A stretch of DNA of 7,978 nucleotides, taken from assembly GCA_019314085.1 (NCBI GenBank), contig JAFCZZ010000287.1, positions 1 through 7,978 of the forward strand, in the 5' to 3' direction. Positions within the stretch are counted from its first letter, which is position 1. Each line of letters begins with the position of its first letter. This DNA comes from Deltaproteobacteria bacterium (GTDB lineage Bacteria > Desulfobacterota > Syntrophia > Syntrophales > UBA2210). The notes beneath the pieces were generated by a model. That model was not told where the DNA came from. It was given only the letters and a program-made list of their open reading frames with translations, and made no database searches. The position numbers and the translations under genes are program-made. This document shows positions 1 to 6,219 of the stretch, piece by piece.

Positions 1-38
1 TGAACCGCCAACACTTGTGAGATTGTCATCAATGCCAT
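1..38 (-). CDS. Start of a further late gene (cut by window edge)
   Basis: After the TAG of the fibre-like gene, GGAAGG is followed 12 nt later by ATG GCA TTG ATG ACA, giving MALMTISQVLAV up to the window edge. The spacing is long for a ribosome binding site, and another frame reads IDDNLTSVGGS without a normal start codon, so frame and start are uncertain. Too little is visible to name a product. Confidence 0.35.
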   Translation of the reverse strand, partial: MALMTISQVLAV

Positions 39-55
39 AAGTTTTTATATCCTTC

Positions 56-733
56 CTACGCTGCTGGTTTCTTAATCGTCAGTGAAATCTCAAGCCAAGT
101 CGTGCCGGTTCCTTCGCCGTCGATATCGACCCTAATTCTATCACCCGTGGTTAGGTCATCTTCATTCTCGTCGATATCAACAGGCGCAACGGCGTCGGTG
201 CTGTCTTTCTCGTTGGCGTCGATGGTCAACTTGGTTGTAAGGATGTCCGCCGATTGGGTGAAGTTGTATAGGTCAATCGTAACCAACCCCGTGCCAGCAA
301 CTATGTTACCAATTACTTCGGTGATTTCCCATCCATTGAAGCGTGCCGGTATTCTCGTGAAGTAGGCCGCTCCGTCGCTGGAGGCCAACGGTGCTGACCC
401 ATTCACCAAGCACGTAAGCGTTCGCTCGCCCCATTGGCTCTGAGCGTGCGCCTCAGGGGTCAAAGTTCTAGTTGTAGCTTCGCCGGTGGTGGCTTCTCCC
501 GATGTGGCGTTCTCCTGAATGCCGGCCACGGTTGCGCTCGCCGCCACCAGTAGGGCATCGATGTTTCCAGACGCCACGGTTCCAAGAACGGTAATCAATC
601 CGCTGTTGAGCAGGTTCCCAACCGTGATGTACATTGAGTCGGGAACGCCTGAGAAGTCGTCGATAATATAAAGCCCATCCGTTAGAATGGGAGATACTAG
701 CTCGTCTAGCTGTGTTACTTTTTCGTTTGCCAT
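56..733 (-). CDS. Tail fibre-like virion protein
   Basis: The product has 225 residues with three zones. The N-terminus (KVTQLDELVSPILTDGLYII, then DDFSGVPDSMYITVGNLL) is a widespread attachment-type motif at the start of phage fibre and appendage proteins: S/T-Q-L-x-E-L...D-x-L-Y-hydrophobic-hydrophobic-DD...hydrophobic-T-hydrophobic-x-N-L-L. A low-complexity linker follows, including a SGEATTGEATT repeat (78-88) and an RTLTPEAHA motif (89-97) typical of fibre linkers. The C-terminal half (120-222) is a predicted beta-sandwich: ITEVIGNIVAGTGLVTIDLYN, DILTTKLTIDANEKDS, TGDRIRVDID, WLEISLTIKKP. Such C-terminal domains often form the tip of fibres; no catalytic residues are visible. AGGAAA precedes the ATG at 733 by 4-5 nt. 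It ends with TAG overlapping the GGAAGG ribosome binding site of the next gene. Receptor or host-surface binding is inference. Confidence 0.7.
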   Translation of the reverse strand: MANEKVTQLDELVSPILTDGLYIIDDFSGVPDSMYITVGNLLNSGLITVLGTVASGNIDALLVAASATVAGIQENATSGEATTGEATTRTLTPEAHAQSQWGERTLTCLVNGSAPLASSDGAAYFTRIPARFNGWEITEVIGNIVAGTGLVTIDLYNFTQSADILTTKLTIDANEKDSTDAVAPVDIDENEDDLTTGDRIRVDIDGEGTGTTWLEISLTIKKPAA

Positions 734-741
734 TATTTTTC

Positions 742-1032
742 CTAGAATGATAGCAAGGTATCTGCCCTGCCGTAAATCGTGCCATCAGGTGTCGCCTCAT
801 AACCTAGCATATCGTCAACTAATGGGTTACTCGTCGTCAACGCTGTGTCGGGGAACCACGCCAAGCTAGGCGCAGAAAGACACTTCCACCGAAGGATTGG
901 ATAGGGAGCCTGGAGCATGAAAGATTTCTCGTTGGCGATTGATGCCACAAAATCCGCCGGTATAACATAGTCATAAAATCTTATGTCCGCCGCTTGGCCG
1001 TCTATCCCGCTCCCCTCGTAAATGTCATTTAG
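742..1032 (-). pseudogene. LamG-like protein, C-terminal part in the -1 frame
   Basis: Starting at CTA (1032-1030) this frame reads LNDIYEGSGIDGQAADIRFYD, the missing last strands of the LamG domain, then YVIPADFVASIANEKSF and a 50-residue tail (MLQAPYPILRWKCLSAP ... GTIYGRADTLLSF). The 96 residues have no start of their own with a ribosome binding site; the GTG at 948 is inside a coherent domain. Joining it to the upstream part needs one extra base at ACC|TAA, for example ACCC. No slippery heptamer is present, so programmed frameshifting is unlikely. Either a real frameshift mutation or a sequencing/assembly indel. It ends with TAG inside the ribosome binding site of the next gene. Confidence 0.62.
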
Positions 1033-1442
1033 GTCGCAATCGTACCGGTCGGGTTGATGTTTGTTTCTAGCGACTGAGAAACCCCATCGATGTAAATCGA
1101 GGGGTCGTTTGACAACGAAGTTCTATCATAAGACACAGCGTAATGTACCCATGTACTCAGTGAAGGAAACGACGAATTAGTTGACCAATCGCCATTTGTC
1201 CCGCTTGCTTGCTGAAAAAACTGAACGGCCTGGTCGCCGGCGTGGGCGGGAGCCCCGTCGTTGAACAAAAGTGCCCACCCGATTACGCTGGCGTCGGTCT
1301 TATCAAACAGGGAAACATACGAGCCGGACGGAACGCTATCAAAGAAAAACCACCCCATCCATGTCATTAGGGGTATGTCTTGAATTGCTGCGAAATCGAG
1401 GACTTTTATAAGCCCATCACTAGCTGTATTCTCAATCGGCAT
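1029..1442 (-). CDS. LamG/concanavalin-A-like lectin domain, N-terminal part
   Basis: This part has 137 codons before a TAA. It reads as the first two-thirds of a LamG-like jelly roll: a WMGWFFFDSVPSG strand, SYVSLFDKTD, a GWALLFND strand, FPSLSTWVHYAVSYDRTS (the usual W-x-H-hydrophobic-A-hydrophobic-x-hydrophobic-D block, residues 97-114) and NDPSIYIDGVSQSLE. The domain normally needs a further strand ending in D-hydrophobic-R-hydrophobic-Y/F-D; that strand is present but in the -1 frame immediately downstream. So this is one gene of about 233 residues broken by a 1-nt shift near 1031-1033. In phages such domains sit in tail-associated proteins and bind carbohydrate or mediate contacts with the host surface. 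GGGAG lies 6 nt before the ATG at 1442, which overlaps the zincin gene stop. Confidence 0.72.
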   Translation of the reverse strand: MPIENTASDGLIKVLDFAAIQDIPLMTWMGWFFFDSVPSGSYVSLFDKTDASVIGWALLFNDGAPAHAGDQAVQFFQQASGTNGDWSTNSSFPSLSTWVHYAVSYDRTSLSNDPSIYIDGVSQSLETNINPTGTIAT

Positions 1443-1866
1443 TTGCCGCTCCCGAATAAAATGGTTTTAGTAGATATTCCATCTCGCATCGACCGCTCAA
1501 CACACAGGCATAATAAGACGCATAAAACTCCTCATACCCGCCCCAATCAACACCGGTCAGTTTGGTGGAGAAATGATTGCCATTCACACCAGGGAAACGG
1601 CACCAGAATGGGGACACAGAAACAAACTCGTCAACTGCCAATCGGAACTCCTCGCCTTCGCTTAGATAGCCACTCCATTCGCTAACAGCATGCCCCAATT
1701 CGTGGAGGCAGTTCTTTTCGCTGTGACAAACAAAAGCACCATTCCCCAGATAGACGCCGGAGCCAATTGCAACCCCACCATAGAACGGAGCCGCCGGCTG
1801 TGGAGCCACGGAGACGGATAAAACGAAAGCTACGAGCAGGAAAGCGAGTTTTACTTTAGTTATCAT
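1432..1866 (-). CDS. Exported zincin-like (HELGH) protein
   Basis: The product has 144 residues. Residues 1-26 form a clear signal peptide: basic MITKVK, hydrophobic LAFLLVAFVLSVSV, then PQPAA; no lipobox cysteine is seen. The mature part has the zinc-protease motif C-L-H55-E56-L-G-H59-A. Downstream, WGGYEEFYASYYA (108-120) supplies a candidate third zinc ligand, E112 or E113, as in gluzincins where an E-F-x-A or similar helix follows. Five cysteines (47, 53, 89, 121, 127) could form disulfides outside the cytoplasm. From memory, short secreted HE-x-x-H proteins of this shape occur in phage tail/late modules, with unknown substrate. AGGGT lies 6 nt before the ATG. The stop overlaps the LamG start (ATGCCGATTGA). 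Proteolysis of a host surface or secreted protein is inference; 144 residues is short for a peptidase, so it may be a minimal or inactive form. Confidence 0.7.
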   Translation of the reverse strand: MITKVKLAFLLVAFVLSVSVAPQPAAPFYGGVAIGSGVYLGNGAFVCHSEKNCLHELGHAVSEWSGYLSEGEEFRLAVDEFVSVSPFWCRFPGVNGNHFSTKLTGVDWGGYEEFYASYYACVLSGRCEMEYLLKPFYSGAANAD

Positions 1867-1878
1867 GTTTTGACCCTA

Positions 1879-2493
1879 TCATGTTGCTAGGTCGAAGTCA
1901 ACGGCAAGCGAGGTCAAAGCCAGTAATCCTACGTTGGCCGTGTCGCTTCCGTCATCGCCATTTCTTACCAGTAAAATCTCAGTCCAGTCATTCGCCACCA
2001 CGGTGTCGTTATTCGTCAACACGATTGCGAAGTCGCCTTCTGTCCCGATAGCATCAGGAACCCTCTCGGCCACTTGGTTGACGCTATCGAACCCGATTGC
2101 CGTTCTGGAAACTAGGCCGGACGACACAGCCGTCATGTATGCCTCAAGGATTGCGTCGTCATCCGAGTTGACACCGGTCATGTAATAGCTGCCGACCAGG
2201 GTTGCGGACACACCATAGCCTCGAGGCCAGCGGCAAGTGAACCCTCGCCCTTGGTCTGATGTTCCGATAAATGTGAGAATTGGTATCTCTGGCTTGTAGG
2301 TGTCGCCGGTTGCACTGGTGACGCTCGTCGCCGGAGCCACTGGAAGGCCGGTGATAGCATGCGCCTCGTAATCAGGCCAAATGTTCTGGCGGAACATACT
2401 GTTTATGGCGTTGTCATTGTTGACGAGTTGGTTCCAATCGCTCTGTGAAATGACGTAGCCGGTGATGTGGGTATCTGGAGTTGTAAATGCCAT
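1879..2493 (-). CDS. Virion accessory protein, tail fibre/baseplate-like
   Basis: The product has 204 residues. The N-terminus MAFTTPDTHITGYVISQSDW, then NQLVNNDNAINSMF, follows a pattern seen at the start of many phage tail-fibre or tail-appendage proteins: T-P-x-T-x-x-x-G-x-hydrophobic-hydrophobic-S/T followed by W/L-N-x-hydrophobic-V-x-x-N. This segment probably forms the trimerising or attachment helix. The rest (residues 70-204) is rich in beta-strand-like alternation (EIPILTFIG, FTCRWPRGYGVSATLVGSYYMTGV, DFAIVLTNND, WTEILLVRNG) and could be a jelly-roll or similar head domain. There is no catalytic motif. It starts at TAATG overlapping the zinc-ribbon gene and ends with a tandem TGATAG. 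A structural role is likely from pattern and location; receptor binding is only a possibility. Confidence 0.65.
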   Translation of the reverse strand: MAFTTPDTHITGYVISQSDWNQLVNNDNAINSMFRQNIWPDYEAHAITGLPVAPATSVTSATGDTYKPEIPILTFIGTSDQGRGFTCRWPRGYGVSATLVGSYYMTGVNSDDDAILEAYMTAVSSGLVSRTAIGFDSVNQVAERVPDAIGTEGDFAIVLTNNDTVVANDWTEILLVRNGDDGSDTANVGLLALTSLAVDFDLAT

Positions 2494-3005
2494 TAGGTCT
2501 TGTAACCTCTTTTAATATTTTCAGTAACTAAATGGTCGATGGTTTCTCCCAAGTGAGGCAGATAATTCCGCTCTTTCCTGCGTGGCCGACCAGCGAGCAA
2601 TTCACGCACCCGTGCGCCTTCCATCCAGTTCACGTTATAGGCTCGAAGCGATTGAGCGACGTTCTGACAATCGATACAAAACACGAACGGTTCCATGAAA
2701 TCAATCGGCATGTTGCATTTGCAAACAGGGTCTGGGCACCGCACATACCACCGCCCTTGGCTTACTGCTATCTTCAAATCAGTCGTTGGATGCTCCCAAT
2801 TAGGCCGGAGCGGAACGCCGATGTTACTTAGCATCCATGTGACCCATTGGCGATATCCAAGTTTCTTACACCAAGCGTTCTCGTCTGATATCCCGATAAC
2901 CGCAAACTTGATACTGCATGGAACGCAGTAATCCTCGCCGCTCGAAATAATAGTAGAGCAATCTGTGAACGCACATCGCTTAGTTATTACAGTGTTTTTA
3001 TTCAT
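2493..3005 (-). CDS. Double zinc-ribbon-like protein, function unknown
   Basis: The product has 170 residues and two cysteine clusters that look like zinc ribbons: C11-x4-C16 with C27-x2-C30, and C90-x4-C95-x-C97 with C110-x2-C113. Between them lies a mostly helical stretch with several tryptophans (W45, W54, W57, W70), including NWEHPTTDLKIAVSQGRWYV. The C-terminal third is basic (GRPRRKERNY, 139-148). There is no signal peptide or membrane segment. The start ATG at 3005 follows the previous TAG by 1 nt, with AGGA 7 nt upstream; the stop overlaps the next ATG as TAATG. From memory, similar small ribbon proteins occur in phage tail modules just after the distal tail protein, without known function. 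It could bind nucleic acid or be a zinc-stabilised structural part. I do not assign a role. Confidence 0.65.
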   Translation of the reverse strand: MNKNTVITKRCAFTDCSTIISSGEDYCVPCSIKFAVIGISDENAWCKKLGYRQWVTWMLSNIGVPLRPNWEHPTTDLKIAVSQGRWYVRCPDPVCKCNMPIDFMEPFVFCIDCQNVAQSLRAYNVNWMEGARVRELLAGRPRRKERNYLPHLGETIDHLVTENIKRGYKT

Positions 3006-3006
3006 C

Positions 3007-3384
3007 CTAAAATCCTAATCCGGTGTCAACACCGAGGGCTGATGTACCTAAAATCCAAAAAACCATTAGACCCGCACGACGGGGAATAATGTCATAGCTG
3101 ACATACTGGCCAGCAATAATTGTGAACCGATAACCGAGTACGAAAAAGTCGTCATCAATCGCCGTTTGGTCTTCAGTAAGAGTAAACCTGTCGCCCATTT
3201 CCAACGCCAGGAAACCGTACATTCTCATGCTGTCACGGTTGGCTATGAACGAGACGCTATCGACTGTTTTAGCTTTCTCTGCTGATGGGTCGCTTACCTC
3301 GGACAAAACTTGCGAGGCAAATCCCTCGGCTGACGACGGGGTTCCGACCAGCTTCATATCAATCATCGTCGGGAGCTTGCCATA
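3007..3384 (-). CDS. C-terminal part of the distal tail protein, beyond an in-frame TAG
   Basis: A further 125 codons follow the TAG in the same frame. An ATG at 3366 would give a stand-alone 119-residue product, but only CAAGCTCCCGACG precedes it, with no convincing ribosome binding site. Key segments are VDSVSFIANRDSMRMYGFLA, LEMGDRFTLTED, DDDFFVLGYRFTI and a terminal FWILGTSALGVDTGLGF. From memory these are the C-terminal signatures of the same class of distal tail protein whose middle part ends the 944-residue frame: a helix with A-N-R, a strand with GDR-hydrophobic-LTE, and a closing W-x-LG...LGF. I therefore read it as the missing end of that protein rather than a separate gene. The terminal stop is TAG, with TAA two codons later. 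The next gene starts 1 nt after it. Whether this part is translated depends on amber readthrough or on the TAG being real. Confidence 0.68.
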   Translation of the reverse strand, partial: YGKLPTMIDMKLVGTPSSAEGFASQVLSEVSDPSAEKAKTVDSVSFIANRDSMRMYGFLALEMGDRFTLTEDQTAIDDDFFVLGYRFTIIAGQYVSYDIIPRRAGLMVFWILGTSALGVDTGLGF

Positions 3385-3387
3385 CTA
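3385..3387 (-). other. In-frame amber codon splitting the tail protein
   Basis: The minus strand reads GCA AGC CAA TTA TAG TAT GGC AAG CTC with the same frame open on both sides: 944 codons before, 125 after. The residues around it (EDEASQL-stop-YGKLPTMIDM) run on like one conserved segment, roughly ED-x-AS-x-x-x-YG-x-x-x-x-x-IDM in the related tail proteins I recall. No Shine-Dalgarno precedes the next ATGs. Readthrough, suppression, mutation or a base-call error could explain it. Confidence 0.75.
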
Positions 3388-6219
3388 TAATTGGCTTGCC
3401 TCGTCCTCAACGATGGTTTCGATTTGTGCGTAGTCGTAAACGCCGTCGCCTCTGAACTGAAACTTCTGAACCCAAAACCCTTCGTTGCCTGAGTTCCTTA
3501 TGGTGTATTCTGCGTCGCCTGTCCCGAAGCTAACAGTCACAACCATGAACGCTTTTAGGTCGTCCCCGCCGCCGCCTTCTTCCGCTGTCGCCTGGTAGTC
3601 TGTTCCTTCTGCTGGCCTAACCATAGTTGTCGTTTGGCCTTCGACATAAATAACCTCAGGCTGACTGTAAAGAACAGTAGTCGCTCCGCTGTCAACAACC
3701 GTTGGGTGGACTTTAGCCTTGACATAGTTGCTCAGCCATTTCCCCTGACTGACTTTCATTTTATACATATTATTATCAAAGTCTGCCGCTTGCGAAGCAT
3801 TGAGAACAATTCGGTCGCCATCCTCTTTTAGTAAGTAGTCGCCGTCTTGTTTCAGCAAAAAACCGGCCGATTGCGCCGACATAGGTAAATTCGTCGGTTC
3901 CTGAATTGACGAGCGAGTGTAACGGTTTTCAGCAACGACTGTCTCTCCGCCGGTCTGGTCACCTTTCACGAAGTAATAACTAGCCTCCGATATAATACCT
4001 TTCTTGATTTCGGCAATGGCTTTCGTTGTCGTTGACACTGTGTTGAATATGGCAGGGAAGGTTTCCTGCCCCACGGAATAAGCCACCGCCAGCGGAGCGA
4101 ACGCTAAGTTCGAGTCGATAAGCGGAAGCATTTCATCCAGCCGTTTGTTCGTCGCCAGTTCGAGCAAGGAAACCTCATGCGCACCGACAACAGCCATCCA
4201 GTCTTTCACGAACACGGTCGTCATTCTGGCTCCCTTTGTACCAGGCAAAGGATTGACGCCACCAGCCGGAATGCGTCCATAAAACTTATAATAAGTTGCC
4301 CCCTCAAACACGAATGATAGCCGGCATTTATTCCCGACGCCAAACCCTGCCTGGGCAGAGACGTGGCCAGGGGAGTACTTTCCGTCAGCATTATTGAGGG
4401 CAAACCGCATCTGACCAACCATAGCCAGTCTAGACATAGGACTGTTACGCTGAATACCCCTCGACACCATAGGCCGAGGGGTTGAGGCCACTTCGCTTGA
4501 TACGTCAAAGCGGTCGCCCATTTCCTCGAGGGCGAATGTTAGCTCGTCAAACTTGTGCGTCAGAGCCGCCAAGTCGGATTTGTCTTGCTTTTGCTGCATA
4601 CGTGTTTTGACGTCAACCGTCTCTCCCGACTGTACATTGATAGGAAAACTGTCGCCTGGATATCCTGGAGGCACAACGCCAGACAATCCAAACTGGCCGC
4701 CGGTACCTTCTGGCCTATAATCCGTTTTTTTACCCAACCCTTCCGGGGCGGCTTTACCGTAAGCCATGCTATTCTTGAAAATCTCAATATTCGTTGTCGT
4801 GTGAGTATAGGATGACGACCACGCCCTGCCGTTTATCATTTCACCCGCCCTTCGTGCCTTATCCATTCCCAAGGCCGCCGCATGGCTGCGCTCCGCCACC
4901 TTACCCCAACTCTGCTGGTTGTGGGCGAGATGTCTGTCTAATTCTTCCTGAACGACAAAGCCGTCCTGAACGATAGCCAAGTATTGTTCATCGTTGATTA
5001 TTCCTTGCTCCCATTGCTTATTCAGGAGGCCAAGGTTTTTCACGTTTTGCATTTGCTGTTTCAACTCTTCTTTTTCGGCTTCGGTCAATTCCTCGGTCGC
5101 CAGCTTCAAAGCCAGTTTCATTTCCGCTGCGTGGGTTGCGCTCTCAGCCATTTTGTTAAGCTGCCCGTTCACCATGCCGGCGAACTGTTGCTCTAAATCC
5201 AATTTGTCTGTCAGGTCGCTAACCGCTTCGCCAAAGTTCCACGACTTATCTTCTGATGAGTCAAGGGCTGCGTTCAAATCTTCTGCCGCATCCCTCAAAT
5301 CAACGAAGGCACTGTGTCCTAACGGTATCTTTGATTTTGCAACGTACTCCAACGCTTCGCCGGTGTCGAGAATGGCTCCCGTGGCGGTTACCCATTTAGC
5401 CTGGAATAATCGCTTATCGAGTAACCCATCCGTCTCTGCTTGAGCCAAGATAGCCATCCGTGTTACGTAGTTCAAAGCCCCACCGAACTCCTCCGCCGTC
5501 GATATGTTAGCGAGGAAAGCGTTCTTGTAGTTCTCTATTGCAGCGGTGGCGATATCATACTTATCAGTTGCGGCTTCTGTGTTCCCTCCGACCTGGTCGA
5601 TTAACGTTCCGCCGGCCTCGAGGACGGCGTTCAAGAGAGCCTGTTGCTTTTCCGCTGCAGTCATGGCGGTTACAGACTTACCCAATATGTCCGCATATTT
5701 TTGGTTAGCTTCGCCGACCTTCACAACCACACCCAGGTTATCCAAAATGAGTGGAGATGAACGCTTGATACCCTTGGCCAAACTTTCATACATGAACGTG
5801 GTGGTGCCGAGCGCAGGGTTGAGCTTGTTGGCTGCCTTCGCAATTTCCATCAGGCGAGGCGTGTTATCCGCCAATGACTTCGCAAGCGTCCCAGAGGTAC
5901 CCGCCAGCAATGTCGAAGTCGAGGACATCAGTTGCATATCGGAAACAGTGCCATGCGAGGCATCCCGTAACTCATTCAGCAACCCAGGCATTGCGCCAAC
6001 CTTAACCATCAGATACTCGAAACTCTCAGCCGTCTGAACGACAGCCGCACCCTCACGCCCCAGGTCGAAAGCCTTTTTCAACCCCACGCCAACCAATGCA
6101 ACGCCGGCGAGTACCTTCGCCGCCGTCATACCAAGACTTTTCAGCTCGCCTTGTACGTTTTTGGCTACGCCTTTATTTTTCTCAGCCCACTCAAGAATAA
6201 TTCTGACTTTTGTTGTCAT
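3385..6219 (-). CDS. Tape measure protein fused to a distal tail (tip/hub-like) protein
   Basis: This 944-residue frame is the largest gene. Residues 1-567 look like a tape measure protein: a charged start, a hydrophobic helix (33-53), a long helical region typical of phage tail length rulers (about 60-260), coiled-coil-like stretches (360-440), and a Gly/Pro segment PPGYPGDSFPINVQSGE (517-533) of the kind seen near tape measure C-termini, then a short coiled coil (540-567). From about residue 571 the character changes: DVSSEV, RGIQRNSPMSRLAMVGQM, LNNADGKYSP (608-617), then GR-I, an LLK-DGD repeat (787-806) and FQFRGDGVYDYAQIE (921-935). These match, from memory, a class of distal tail proteins normally encoded by the next gene. 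No usable start is visible at the junction (GAGGAA is only 0-2 nt before the ATG at 4521). The frame ends at TAG with the rest of the tail protein in the same frame beyond it. It starts by ATGA coupling at 6219. If residues 1-567 act as the ruler, a tail on the order of 80-90 nm would be expected (inference). Confidence 0.82.
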   Translation of the reverse strand: MTTKVRIILEWAEKNKGVAKNVQGELKSLGMTAAKVLAGVALVGVGLKKAFDLGREGAAVVQTAESFEYLMVKVGAMPGLLNELRDASHGTVSDMQLMSSTSTLLAGTSGTLAKSLADNTPRLMEIAKAANKLNPALGTTTFMYESLAKGIKRSSPLILDNLGVVVKVGEANQKYADILGKSVTAMTAAEKQQALLNAVLEAGGTLIDQVGGNTEAATDKYDIATAAIENYKNAFLANISTAEEFGGALNYVTRMAILAQAETDGLLDKRLFQAKWVTATGAILDTGEALEYVAKSKIPLGHSAFVDLRDAAEDLNAALDSSEDKSWNFGEAVSDLTDKLDLEQQFAGMVNGQLNKMAESATHAAEMKLALKLATEELTEAEKEELKQQMQNVKNLGLLNKQWEQGIINDEQYLAIVQDGFVVQEELDRHLAHNQQSWGKVAERSHAAALGMDKARRAGEMINGRAWSSSYTHTTTNIEIFKNSMAYGKAAPEGLGKKTDYRPEGTGGQFGLSGVVPPGYPGDSFPINVQSGETVDVKTRMQQKQDKSDLAALTHKFDELTFALEEMGDRFDVSSEVASTPRPMVSRGIQRNSPMSRLAMVGQMRFALNNADGKYSPGHVSAQAGFGVGNKCRLSFVFEGATYYKFYGRIPAGGVNPLPGTKGARMTTVFVKDWMAVVGAHEVSLLELATNKRLDEMLPLIDSNLAFAPLAVAYSVGQETFPAIFNTVSTTTKAIAEIKKGIISEASYYFVKGDQTGGETVVAENRYTRSSIQEPTNLPMSAQSAGFLLKQDGDYLLKEDGDRIVLNASQAADFDNNMYKMKVSQGKWLSNYVKAKVHPTVVDSGATTVLYSQPEVIYVEGQTTTMVRPAEGTDYQATAEEGGGGDDLKAFMVVTVSFGTGDAEYTIRNSGNEGFWVQKFQFRGDGVYDYAQIETIVEDEASQL

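Noticed and set aside
468..800. 110-codon minus-strand frame overlapping the fibre-like gene
   Set aside because: Arg/His-rich shadow spanning the boundary of two well-supported genes; no start signal.
1029..1080. Programmed frameshift in the LamG-like gene
   Set aside because: No slippery heptamer exists in the zero frame before the TAA and no clear stimulatory stem was seen; mutation or base error fits better.
3856..3870. T-TTT-TTG slippery-like heptamer in the tail-tip part (GGT TTT TTG)
   Set aside because: It fits X-XXY-YYZ, but a -1 slip meets a TGA after about 26 low-quality codons and would destroy a conserved region; probably codon coincidence.
4994..5443. 149-codon open frame on the plus strand
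   Set aside because: Lies entirely antisense within the tape measure gene, has no ribosome binding site, and its Ser/Phe/Cys-rich composition is that of a reverse-strand shadow.
5546..6037. 163-codon open frame on the plus strand
   Set aside because: Antisense to the best-supported part of the tape measure gene; no recognisable motif or start signal.
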